From Forficula auricularia (taxonomy: Eukaryota; Arthropoda; Insecta; Dermaptera; Forficulidae): a stretch of 64,000 bases of DNA. A program made the position numbers and the translations under genes. Positions 22,601-33,899 of this stretch are shown here, one piece after another. The notes beneath the pieces are model-generated. The model was not told where the DNA came from, ran no database searches, and saw only the letters and a list, made by a program, of their open reading frames with translations. The DNA lies in NCBI GenBank assembly GCA_024734495.1, contig JALMQS010000102.1:8512986-8576985 (forward strand), given 5' to 3'. Numbering within the stretch: the first letter of the stretch is position 1; each line of letters starts with the position of its first letter.

Positions 22601-23908
22601 CAACAATGACATTTGTAAACAATAGTCAACAATCAAAACGTAAACAAACTTTCTTATATCAGATAGGGTGCATCTTCTAAACAGTTTTGAATGTCATTTT
22701 CGAAGGGGTAGTTTCTCGTCATCAAGGACCGTCGTTAAATAATACAATAGGAGACTTTGTGAAGGGATTGCATATTCTTCGCTCAATTCATCTTTCATGC
22801 GACTAAATCAAGTGTCATTTGAATAATTTTTTTTTATTGGATATGTTTGATTTAAAAAGAAGCACTCATAGAAAATCATAATTGTAGAATAAAAATCTGA
22901 AATACAAGTTTATAATTAAATTTACTTTAAAAAATAATAATTCTTACGTAACACTAAAATCACTCAATTTTTCCATATTTAAAACCTCTGCAGCTGGTGC
23001 TTTTGGGATCTTTAGCTAATTCTCTCAACCAAACTATACTGTTCTCATTTGGAATTTTGTATTGAGATGTTTCATGAAGTGTTTTTTATTCCTTGTCTTT
23101 TAGCGTTGTAGGATGAATAACAATTCTACATTGGCTTTTGAAGTTTCGATTATTATTGGTAAGCATTGCTGAAGACATGGAGGAATCGAGTTAAAATCGA
23201 AAATAACGATCGATGTTTTGACTATTAATGGCTAGATTAAACCTCTGAATATAGGCTTTATTAAACAAAATTCAATACATAATAAACATTAACGCCATTT
23301 GTAAACAATAGTCAACAATGACATTTGTAAACAATAGTCAACAATCAAAACGTAAACAAACTTTCTTATATCAGATAGGGTGCATCTTCTAAACAGTTTT
23401 GAATGTCATTTTCGAAGGGGTAGTTTCTCGTCATCAAGGACCGTCGTTAAATAATACAATAGGAGACTTTGTGAAGGGATTGCATATTCTTCGCTCAATT
23501 CATCTTTCATGCGACTAAATCAAGTGTCATTTGAATAATTTTTTTTTATTGGATATGTTTGATTTAAAAAGAAGCACTCATAGAAAATCATAATTGTAGA
23601 ATAAAAATCTGAAATACAAGTTTATAATTAAATTTACTTTAAAAAATAATAATTCTTACGTAACACTAAAATCACTCAATTTTTCCATATTTAAAACCTC
23701 TGCAGCTGGTGCTTTTGGGATCTTTAGCTAATTCTCTCAACCAAACTATACTGTTCTCATTTGGAATTTTGTATTGAGATGTTTCATGAAGTGTTTTTTA
23801 TTCCTTGTCTTTTAGCGTTGTAGGATGAATAACAATTCTACATTGGCTTTTGAAGTTTCGATTATTATTGGTAAGCATTGCTGAAGACATGGAGGAATCG
23901 AGTTAAAA

Positions 23909-24538
23909 NNNNNNNNNNNNNNNNNNNNNNNNNNNNNNNNNNNNNNNNNNNNNNNNNNNNNNNNNNNNNNNNNNNNNNNNNNNNNNNNNNNNNNNNNNNN
24001 NNNNNNNNNNNNNNNNNNNNNNNNNNNNNNNNNNNNNNNNNNNNNNNNNNNNNNNNNNNNNNNNNNNNNNNNNNNNNNNNNNNNNNNNNNNNNNNNNNNN
24101 NNNNNNNNNNNNNNNNNNNNNNNNNNNNNNNNNNNNNNNNNNNNNNNNNNNNNNNNNNNNNNNNNNNNNNNNNNNNNNNNNNNNNNNNNNNNNNNNNNNN
24201 NNNNNNNNNNNNNNNNNNNNNNNNNNNNNNNNNNNNNNNNNNNNNNNNNNNNNNNNNNNNNNNNNNNNNNNNNNNNNNNNNNNNNNNNNNNNNNNNNNNN
24301 NNNNNNNNNNNNNNNNNNNNNNNNNNNNNNNNNNNNNNNNNNNNNNNNNNNNNNNNNNNNNNNNNNNNNNNNNNNNNNNNNNNNNNNNNNNNNNNNNNNN
24401 NNNNNNNNNNNNNNNNNNNNNNNNNNNNNNNNNNNNNNNNNNNNNNNNNNNNNNNNNNNNNNNNNNNNNNNNNNNNNNNNNNNNNNNNNNNNNNNNNNNN
24501 NNNNNNNNNNNNNNNNNNNNNNNNNNNNNNNNNNNNNN
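23909..24538. other. Assembly gap (630 N) inside the array
   Basis: The gap starts within a unit and ends in non-array DNA, so array copy number and continuity here are uncertain. Confidence 0.99.
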
Positions 24539-25290
24539 TCAATCAAAAAGCTTGATGTACTCCTTCTAGCCTATATCAAGCTTAAGTTTCGAATTTCGTA
24601 TATCTAAGACTTTTTGGTTTTGAAGCACAGAATTAAACACGTACGTAAACATCAACTTCCGGTTTTCTATTTTGGCAAATCTTGTTATACTTCTTGTAAC
24701 TCCTAGATAGCTTAAGTTTTTTTTTTCAAATGTCAAGGCTCTGCGATTTTCTGAAGACGAGATATAAACTTGATTAAAATATTTATTTTACGACACTCTA
24801 ATTTACAACCTCTTTAATTAAATCGCATTAAAAATTTGACACTACTATTAATTCACGGCACTTGATAAATACACTCATTTTAAACTTTAGAGCCGTTTTG
24901 AAAAAAAACTAAATAAAGGGAAAGGGGTGTAAATTAGTAGTGTCGCAGTGACTTCAAATAAATGAGAAAATGTGAAAGTCTTGTGGAGAACACCGGAAGT
25001 TGATTATTTTAGTAATTCTGACATGATTTATTATCATTTATTTAGTCATGTTTTTCCTCAAATTCAGTTTAAAATTTTATTTGATGATATTAAAACTATA
25101 TTTCCTCAAAAGGGCATATCTAAATTGCTGATATTAGTATTATTATTTTTTTTTGTTTTGTTTTCCTAAAAATAATGATTAAATAATTTTGTCAAATTTA
25201 CTGTGAAATTACCTACTATCTTTTAAAAGCTATTATCTAAAAAAAAATACCAGAATTTTCTAAATTTTATATTTTTATATAATTTTCGAA
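24539..25290. other. Non-array segment within the array
   Basis: Lacks array sequence. 'acatcaacttccggttttc' near 24649 and 'gaacaccggaagttgat' near 24988 are inverted counterparts, and so are stretches with 'gacactacta' and 'tagtagtgtc'. That suggests a small TIR element or decayed transposon. The short plus-strand frame at 24972-25169 has no recognised domain. Confidence 0.45.
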
Positions 25291-28137
25291 TTATTGAGAT
25301 GTTTTCATGAAGTGTTTTTTATTCTATACATAATAAACATTAACGCCATTTGTAAACAATAGTCAACAATGACATTTGTAAACAATAGTCAACAATCAAA
25401 ACGTAAACAAACTTTCTTATATCAGATAGGGTGCATCTTCTAAACAGTTTGAATGTCATATTCAGGAAAGGTAGTTTCTCGTCATCAAGGACCGTCGTTA
25501 AATAATACAATAGGAAGTTTGTGAAGGGATTGCATATTCTTCGCTCAATTCATCTTTCATGCGACTAAATCGAGTGTCATTTGAATAATTTTTTTATTGG
25601 ATATGTTTGATTTAAGAAGAAGCACTCATAGAAAATCATAATTGTAGAATAAAAATCTGAAATACTAAGTTATAATTAGAATTTACTTTAAAAAATAATA
25701 ATTCTTACGTAACACTAAAATCACTCAATTTTTCCATATTTAAAAAACCTCTGCAGCTGGTGCTTTTGGGATCTTTAGCTAATTCTCTCAACCAAACTAT
25801 ACTGTTCTCATTGGAATTTTGTATTGAGATGTTTCATAGAGTGTTTTATTCCTTGTCTTTTAGCGTTGTAGGATGAATAACAATTCTACATTGGCTTTTG
25901 AAGTTTCGATTATTATTGGTAAGCATTGTGCTGAAGACATGGAGGAATCGAGTTAAAATCGAAAATAACGATCGATGTTTTGACTATTAATGGCTAGATT
26001 AAACCTCTGAATATAGGCTTTATTAAACAAAATTCCAATACATAATAAACATTAACGCCATTTGTAAACAATAGTCAACAATGACATTTGTAAATAATAG
26101 TCAACAATCAAAACGTAAACAAACTTTCTTATATCAGATAGGGTGCATCTTCTAAACAGTTTTGAATGTCATTTTCAGAAGGTAGTTTCTCGTCATCCGG
26201 GACGTCGTTAAATAATACAATAGGAGACTTTGTGAAGGGATTGCATATTCTTCGCTCAATTCATCTTTCATGCGACTAAATCGAGTGTCATTCGAATAAT
26301 TTTTTATTGGATATGTTTGATTTAAAAGAAGCACTCATAGAAAATCATAATTGTAAAGAATAAAAATCTGAAATACAAGTTTATAATTAGAATTTACTTT
26401 AAAAAATAATAATTCTTACGTAACACTAAAATCACTTAATTTTCCATATTTAAAAAACCTCTGCAGCTGGTGCTTTTGGGATCTTTAGCTAATTCTCAAT
26501 ATACTGTTCTCATTTGGAATTTGTATTGAGATGTTTCATGAAGTGTTTTTTTTTATTCCTATACATAATAAACATTAACGCCATTTGTAAACAATAGTCA
26601 ACAATGACATTTGTAAACAATAGTCAACAATCAAAACGTAAACAAACTTTCTTATATCAGATAGGGTGCATCTTCTAAACAGTTTGAATGTCATATTCAG
26701 AAGGTAGTTTCTCGTCATCAAGGACCGTCGTTAAATAATACAATAGGAGACTTTGTGAAGGGATTGCATATTCTTCGCTCAATTCATCTTTCATGCGACT
26801 AAATCGAGTAATCATTTGAATAATTTTTTTACATTGGATATGTTTGATTTAAAAAGAAGCACTCATAGAAAATCATAATTGTAGAATAAAAATCTGAAAT
26901 ACAAGTTTATAATTAGAATTTACTTTAAAAAATAATAATTCTTACGTAACTAAAATCACTTAATTTTTCCATATTTAAAAACCTCTGCAGCTGGTGCTTT
27001 GGGATCTTAGCTAATTCTCTCAACCAAACTATACTGTTCTCATTTGGAATTTGTATTGAGATGTTTCAAGAAGTGTTTTTTATTCTAACACCTAATAAAC
27101 ATTAACGCCATTTGTAAACAATAGTCAACAATGACATTTGTAAACAATAGTCAACAATCAAAACGTAAACAAACTTTCTTATATCAGATAGGGTGCATCT
27201 TCTAAACAGTTTTGAATGTCATATTCGAAAGGTAGTTTCTCGTCATCAAGGACCGTCGTTAAATAATACAATAGGAGACTTTGTGAAGGGATTGCATATT
27301 CTTCGCTCAATTCATCTTTCATGCATTAAATCCGGTGTCATTCGGAGCAATTTTTTTATTGGATATGTTTGATTTAAAGAAGCACTCATAGAAAATCAAT
27401 TGTAGAATAAAAATCTGAAATACAAATAATTAGAATTTACTTTAAAAAATAATAATTCTTACGTAACACTAAAATCACTTAATTTTTCCATATTTAAAAA
27501 AACCTCTGCAGCTGGTGCTTTTGGGATCTTTAGCTAATTCTCTCAGTTCAAACTATACTGTTCTCATTTGGAATTTGTATTGAGATGTTTCATGAAGTGT
27601 TTTTTTATTCCTAGCATAATAAACATTAACGCCATTTGTAAACAATAGTCAACAATGACATTTAGCAAGCAATAGTCAACAATCAAAACGTAAACAAACT
27701 TTCTTATATCAGATAGAAGTTGCATCTTCTAAACAGTTTTGAATGTCATATTCAGAAGGTAGTTTCTCGTCATCAAGGACCGTCGTTAAATAATACAATA
27801 GGAGACTTTGTGAAGGGATTGCATATTCTTCGCTCAATTCGCCTTTCATGCGACTAAATCGAGTGTCATTTGAATAATTTTTTTATTGGATATGTTTGAT
27901 TTGAAAGCACTCATAGAAAATCATAATTGTAGAATAAAAATCTGAAATACAAGTTTATAATTAGAATTTACTTTAAAAAATAATAATTCTTACGTAACAC
28001 TAAAATCACTTAATTTTTCCATATTTAAAAAACCTCTGCAGCTGGTGCTTTTGGGATCTTTAGCTAATTCTCTCAACCAAACTATACTGTTCTCATTTGG
28101 AATTTGTATTGAGATGTTTCATGAAGTGTTTTTATTC

Positions 28138-28238
28138 CTATACATAATAAACATTAACGCCATTTGTAAACAATAGTCAACAATGACATTTGTAAACAAT
28201 AGTCAACAATCAAAACGTAAACAAACTTTCTTATATCA
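28138..28238 (-). repeat. LTR piece adjoining the gypsy polypurine tract
   Basis: Minus-strand TGATATAAG begins at 28238 directly after the polypurine tract, where the original 3' LTR should start. It is truncated after about 100 bp and passes into segment X (short-unit type), so the array begins inside the first 3' LTR copy. Confidence 0.75.
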
Positions 28239-28252
28239 CTCTTCCCTCCTAG
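28239..28252 (-). other. Gypsy polypurine tract
   Basis: The minus strand reads CTAGGAGGGAAGAG immediately before TGATATAAG, the expected plus-strand primer site next to a 3' LTR. Confidence 0.8.
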
Positions 28253-28260
28253 GTTTTAGT

Positions 28261-31200
28261 TTAGTTTAGTTTTAGTTGGTAGTCGCTGAGATAGGCAGGT
28301 AGTTTTCGAAGTCTGGAGCTGCGGCGAAGATTAGAAGTTGAAGGATAATTGTTCTGTTCGGAATGTGAATCTTCAGGATGTTCAACGGATTCAAAGGGAG
28401 ATTGAGATAAAGATGGTCGGGCTACTTCCACGTCATTTTCGAGTTGGCTAGTTTTCGGATCTTGAGATAAAGGTGGTCGGACATATTCTACATCGTTTTG
28501 GAGTTCATTAGATTCTGAATCTTGAGACAAAAGGGACCGAGTATCTTCTTCACAGTCTTGAGTTTGTAGAGGAGCAAGATGTCTTAAAGAAACGGTTGTC
28601 TCGTGTCCATCAGGAAGTCGAACATTAGCGTAGTTGGGATTCGCTTCTAACAAAGTTACTTCATCAACTAAGGGGTCATATTTTGAATGCCGAACCGATC
28701 TTCGTAAGAGAACTGGTCCCGGATTCAATAACCATGAAGGCATAGACATTCCATTAGATGACCTCCTGGGGTGCTTAAACATTCTTTCGTGTGGCGTTAC
28801 ATTAGTAGAAGTACAAAGTAGAGACCTTATAGAATGAAGAGCATCTTCAATAGCCTGTTCCCACTGCGATATGTCCAGTCCTTTACTTTTTAGAGCTAGT
28901 TGTATAGTTTTCCAGATAGTATAATTGCTTCGTTCAATTTGACCATTTCCTTGTGGATTGTATGGAGTAGTCCTACTTGTAGCAATTCCATTAAAAACGT
29001 TTTTATTTCTTGAGACATAAATGAGGGTCCGCGATCAGTATGAATGAATGCCGGCATGCCAAATATAGAAAAGAGATGACGTAGATTCTTTATAACTGTT
29101 GAGCTATTCATATCTGGGCATGGAAAAGCAAAAGGATATCTTGAGAACTCATCTATAATAGTTAAGATATACTTATTTTTAGAAGTAGATGGTAAAGGGC
29201 CTTTAAAATCCATATTAAGTCTTTCGAATGGAGCTATTGCTTTGATAAGCGTTCCTTCTCGCTTAAAAAATCTAGGCTTAATCTCTGCACATACTCTGCA
29301 GGCTGATGTCATTTTTCTGATCTCATCTAAGCTATAAGGCATATTTTTACTACGGACCCAGTGGTACATTCTTGTCTCTCCTGGATGACAAAGAGATTCA
29401 TGAAAAATTCTCAATTTCTCATTTCGGTCTTGAATAACAGAACAGACTCTAGAAAGTGCATCGGCTGCTATATTTTCTTTGCCGGGTCTATAAACTATAT
29501 CGTAGTTATAACAAGAAAGTTCAAGCCTCCATCTCATAATCTTCTCATTTTTAATCTTTCCAGAATGACTGGTATTAAACATGTAGGTTATGGACCTTTG
29601 ATCAGTTACAATTATAAATCTCCTTCCCATAAGATAATGTCTCCATTTCTTAAGAGCTTCCACAATAGCCAAAGCCTCTTTTTCAACAGCCGGATGCTTT
29701 AGTTCGCTATTAGAAAGAAGTCTTGAAAAAAATGCTACTGGGCGTCCATCCTGAGATAAGGTCGCGGCAATAGCATAATCAGATGCATCCGTCTCAACAG
29801 TGAAAGGCAACTCACTGTCGATAGAAGCGACTGCGGCTCTCTCGATTTCTTTTTTTAATTCTTCAAAGGCATTGATAGCTTCTTCTGTGAGCGGGAACGA
29901 ACAATTACTAAGCAGTTTAATTTTTTCAGAAAATATAGGAATATATTTGGCAAAATGTGAAAACATACCTATGGTCCTGCGTAGAGTGCATTTATCTGTG
30001 GGAGGTTTAAGTTCTTTTAAAGATTTAAGTCTGTCTGGATCGGGTTTAATAGATTTGTAGCTTACAGTAAATCCAAGTAGATGAATATTACGAAGGGAAA
30101 AATTACTCTTCTCTTGATTAATTGTGAGATTATATTTGGTTGCTGCTTTTAGAAATTTTTCTAAATTCGTATTATGTTCCTCCTGGTCTTTGCCACAGAT
30201 TGTCACATCGTCTAAGTAGGCAAATGTATCTTTCAAATCTTCAGATCTTATAATTCTATCAATAACTCGTTGAAAGGCAGCAACCCCATTGGTCACCCCA
30301 AACGGTATTCTTTTAAACTGGAAGAGTTGTCCACATGCTTCGAAAGCTGTAAATGGCTTATCAGATTCAGCTATAGGCACTTGGTGGTAAGCGCTACGTA
30401 AATCGATAGTACTATAAATTTTATAATTAGCTACTTTATTGATAATTTCCTCTATTCTTGGAAGAGGATATGCGTCTAGTTGTGTAAAACGGTTCACTGT
30501 TCGAGAATAGTCGATTACCATTCGTCTCTTATGATTTTCGCTCGAAACGACTAATACTTGAGCTCTCCAAGGGGACATACTAGGCTCTATTATTCCTTCC
30601 TTTAGTAGTTTTTGCACTTCCACTTCAATAAATTTTGAATCACTTTCTGATTGTCTCCTGGATTTTATTGAAATAGGCTTGCATTCTGAAGAGAGATTAT
30701 AAAATAGCGATGCGGGCTCAACACTTGCAGCAGTTAGTCCACATATTGAGAGTGGAGCTTTCTTACCGCCGAAAGACATCTGTACACTCGTATGATGTTT
30801 TAACAAATCGTGTCCTACTATAACGTCCGCACAAAGGTCAGGAAGCACTGGAAAATCGATATTTTCGTAGAGATGTCCAAGAATTTTGAAATTTACTCTG
30901 CATTTTCCAACTATTTTTGTTTTAAATGATGTAGCAGCCATAGCGACTTCACCATATGATGGTCTTACTTTTAATTGAAATTTGTTAGCTACTAGAGAAC
31001 TTATGAAACTGAGTGTACTTCCGGTATCGATTAGAGCCGTAACTTGATTTCCATTGAGATCAGCAATAACAGAAGCCTTTGAGAGAGCAGGAGATATAGA
31101 AGCAGTACAATCGTAGATGCTGGCTATTTGTGAAGCTACTATCTTTTTACTAGAAGGTGTACTACCGTTCTTCCCAGATTTACATACTTTTGCATAGTGC

Positions 31201-31907
31201 CCTTTCTTCCCACATTTTCTACAGATTGCGTTGTTGGCAGGACAATGGATGCGAGGGTGAAAATTGAATCCACAAAAGAAACATCTAGCAGATGATGTAA
31301 CAGCTAACATGTTTTCGTTAGAACCATGAATATCTGGTGTGAACGTATTACCTGTCACGGCATTAACATTTGGAATCGGTTGATATTCATTAGAATGAAG
31401 TTGAGCTAGCTCTAGAGATCGTGCCTGAGTATAAGCATCATTAAGATTTAGAGTAGGACTTTCGAGAAGTCTCTGTCGAACATGATGAGCTTGAAGTCCA
31501 GTGATAAATGAGTCTCTGATGCAATCATCACGATTTACTTCAGCAGTTACTGCCTTAAAGTTACATTTTCGAGCTATATCCTTTAAAGCTTCTAAATATT
31601 GATTAATAGATTCGCCTACCTTTTGACGTCTTGTGGCCAATTCATGTCTTGCTACAACTTCATTCACCGGCTGAATATAGAGAGTTTTAAGAATACCAAT
31701 TGCTTCATTATACGACTTGGCCTCCTTAATTTTCTTATAAATCGGTGGAGAAACAAAATTATTCAGGAGTTTCAATTTTTCCCATTCATCAGGATTCATT
31801 TTTATTATAAAACTTGTAAAGGTTCCATACCAATGATCCCATACATCAGATGCATCCTTAGCTTCCGGTTCAACGGCGAGAATTTCCGGCTTAAGAAATC
31901 GATCCAT
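28261..31907 (-). pseudogene. Ty3/gypsy gag-pol, one frameshift
   Basis: Translation should start at ATG 31907 (MDRFLKPEIL); the longer upstream frame reads through the LTR. Domains: gag about 1-200; zinc knuckle CRKCGKKGHYAKVC about 229-242; protease DTGS about 294; RT with YLDD about 564; RNase H with DASD about 707; integrase with its HHCC zinc site (CHPGETRMYHW) and DDE core (LNMDFKGP, HTDRG). A single frameshift near 28990 separates the first frame from the rest, including the catalytic Glu region and a C-terminal tail that continues open to 28261. Gag and pol share one frame. Apart from the shift it looks nearly complete, consistent with its very similar LTRs. Confidence 0.9.
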
Positions 31908-31925
31908 ACTGTATATTAAAATATA

Positions 31926-31941
31926 AATTTTGTTTAATAAA
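31926..31941 (-). other. Candidate self-priming primer-binding site of the gypsy element
   Basis: Starting two bases after the LTR end at 31943, the minus strand reads TTTATTAAACAAAATT. This is the exact reverse complement of 31972-31987 inside the 5' LTR (16/16), with a 30-base loop. No tRNA-like TGG start is present. Tf1/sushi-type elements prime reverse transcription by folding back the 5' end of their own RNA onto such a site. The transcript start in this LTR is not known. Confidence 0.55.
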
Positions 31942-31942
31942 T

Positions 31943-32089
31943 TGAACAAGATTAAACCTCTGAATATAGGCTTTATTAAACAAAATTCCAATACATAATA
32001 AACATTAACGCCATTTGTAAACAATAGTCAACAATGCCATTTGTAAACAATAGTCAACAATCAAAACGTAAACAAACTTTCTTATATCA
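31943..32089 (-). repeat. Gypsy 5' LTR
   Basis: 147 bp, TGATATAAG...TTGTTCA on the minus strand. One mismatch to 18055-18201. Flanked outside by the 5-bp duplication CTTTC at 32090-32094. Confidence 0.9.
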
Positions 32090-32161
32090 CTTTCTCACTT
32101 ACTCAAAACAAACAAACAAATGAAAACAAATTAAAATCAATGCGCACTGGTTCATGTGTGT

Positions 32162-32175
32162 CTGGGCCCATAACC
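32162..32175 (-). other. Copia primer-binding site (initiator tRNA-Met anticodon arm)
   Basis: Directly inside the 5' LTR the minus strand reads GGTTATGGGCCCAG. This is complementary to the CTGGGCCCATAACC anticodon-arm sequence of animal initiator tRNA-Met. Drosophila copia is known to use a half-molecule of this tRNA as primer, so the match supports the copia assignment and orientation. Confidence 0.85.
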
Positions 32176-32414
32176 TGTTGGAATTTAGAATAAAACGCAG
32201 ATTCCTATTTATATATTTATTAATTAATTACAATTATATTACAGCGATACTAAGATCCACACGTGATTAACCTCTACACCACAAGATGAGCATTAGAACA
32301 CTTCTCACTCAGTCACAACAACTTAACAAAACTAAATCCTCTAGGTCACAGACCTAGAGGATTTCACTTTAAACTAAATAAAGAGAGCGGTATATTGAAA
32401 TACATTTATTATTT

Positions 32415-32419
<5 letters not shown>
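32176..32419 (-). repeat. Copia LTR, 5' copy
   Basis: 244 bp, a full-length match to 14081-14324 with four mismatches. Followed on the right by the (TA)n run at 32420-32448. Confidence 0.9.
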
Positions 32420-32449
<30 letters not shown>

Positions 32450-32451
<2 letters not shown>

Positions 32452-33235
32452 TCTTCACCCCAAGACAAATAAAACTCACGATTAATTTTTATTTATTTAA
32501 TTTCACAAATTCAACATCACATAATTCAATGATTAGGTAGTTAGGTAAACTTATCCAGTTCCGAGACCGAAAATATGTCTCCAGTTTTACTAAATTTTGA
32601 GGGCGTGTTGATGCGTCCCATCACCTCTCCCCAGTTATATTTTAGCACATCTGGTGGGTTTTAATTCTTTCTTACTTCCAACAAAATTCGTACCATTATC
32701 CGAACATATATCTTGAGGGTAGCCTCTACGAGATATGAATCTATTAAGGGCCATTAAAAAGGTGTGATTGAAGGTGAGCGGAAAGAGTTGTAAAATCAGC
32801 ATGATTAAGTGCGAAGTGATAATGTCGAATAATTAAACGAGATAAATTACATTTATATGGTAAAACAATTGGATGTTTTTCATTATAAACCAAAATTGAA
32901 TGTCGCAAACCTACCTCCAACTCGAATTAGTTGATCTTTTTTTATCAAAGAAGGGATTTAGAAAGATAAGAAACCATTTGGACGAAAGGTCTTGTTCATT
33001 TTTCAAGGTTTCATAATCATGAGAAAAATATTCCTGTTGACTTAAACGTAATAAGGTTAACATAGCTTTGTCTAATTCATGAATATTTAATGTTCTACTT
33101 AGTTTGGGATTCTGAGGATTAGAATTAGAAATATATCGAAGTACATAGGCGGTGATTCTTATTAATTTTCGTAAAGTCGAGTAAGAAGATAAAAAATCGT
33201 TCGAAAAGGATGAAGTTAGTGAAATAATTGTAATA
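32450..33235 (-). pseudogene. BEL/Pao integrase remnant with 3' LTR start
   Basis: Minus-strand scraps in order: the HHCC zinc-binding region (EVGLRHSILVYNEKHPIVLP near 32900), then [19 protein letters not shown] near 32700-32760, the second Asp of the integrase core. Several shifts and stops break it. Near 32615-32640 the minus strand reads CTGGGGAGAGG then TGATGGGACGC, which looks like a polypurine tract and LTR start. The LTR would run left to about 32450. It is a different, more decayed BEL copy than that at 36063. Confidence 0.65.
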
Positions 33236-33239
33236 GGTT

Positions 33240-33888
33240 CGACTTTTCAGGTTAACATTGCAATCATCTTCTATTACCTTCCTTAAATCATCTTCATCCT
33301 GAATACCATTTATGATTTCTTGCGGCAAAGAGGAAGTCGAAAGTCCTACTCTGGGTTCTATTCCAAATAATGCCTTGTATGGCGATTGTTTTATCCCTGA
33401 ATGGTAGGCGCGTTTTTCATGAATTGAACATATCTCAAGCCTTCTGACCATTTCGTTGTAACGTTGTCCTTCATCCAAGAACCCATCATATTCTCAATAT
33501 CTTGATTGGCACGTTCAACAGAGCCCTGGCTTTGACTGTGCCTGGGTTTTCCGTGCACAATTTTGAGTTCTGGCCACAGACTGGCAAGCTCACTTATAAC
33601 ATTATTCACAAATTCCCTACCGTTGTCAGATTGAAGAATGCACGGCGCCCCTATAGTTAGAAATATATCATTCAAATGGTAAGCCACCTCTGTCGCTCTC
33701 TTAGATTGTAAAGCGCGTAGCAGAACAAATTTTGTTAGATGGTCTTGGAAAACCATAATAAATTTAAAATTTCCATCTGTTTGCGTCTGAATTTCCGATT
33801 GAAGAATGGGCTTAGAGACTAATCCTCTTTTCTTCTTTGTTTTCTTTTGATGACAGACACTACACATAGATAAATACAAGCTTATCAT
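33240..33888 (-). pseudogene. Integrase-core fragment (KRBA2-like)
   Basis: A retroviral-type integrase core: HLTKFVLLRALQSKRATEVA around the first Asp, QSDNGREFVN with the second, and QSQGSVERANQDIE with the Glu. A C-terminal part (GIKQSPYKALFGIEPRVGL) follows in an overlapping frame in 33125-33478, so a frameshift lies near 33440. This arrangement is found in KRAB-A-domain-2-like proteins of many animals, which derive from transposon integrases. No start or partner exon was found. Confidence 0.65.
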
Positions 33889-33899
33889 TTCTTTTGTGA

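Larger units (their letters stand above)
18202..28137 (-). repeat. Array of LTR pieces alternating with a captured segment (units about 530 and 710 bp)
   Basis: LTR-derived blocks recur with 'cgccatttgtaaac' or a close variant near 18847, 19382, 19914, 20620, 21329, 21863, 22580, 23293, 25343, 26054, 26580, 27107, 27630 and 28158. Spacings are about 710 or 530 bp. Between them is the same non-LTR segment X (about 390-560 bp). On the minus strand X encodes peptides such as MKDELSEEYAIPSQSLLLYY and NSIVWLRELAKDPKSTSCRG, with an apparent short intron between them. Short units lack about 170-180 bp, as if deleted between two GGAAT repeats. Many single-base indels separate the units. X resembles no retroelement protein I know. 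Confidence 0.85.

Noticed and set aside
18202..28137. Ordinary satellite or CRISPR-like array
   Set aside because: The repeated blocks are clearly LTR pieces in gypsy orientation with coding-like spacers that are also repeated; no short direct repeats with unique spacers.
31908..32024. Upstream start of the long gypsy frame (MFTNGVNVYY...)
   Set aside because: It reads through the LTR and primer-binding region; the ATG at 31907 is the sensible gag start.
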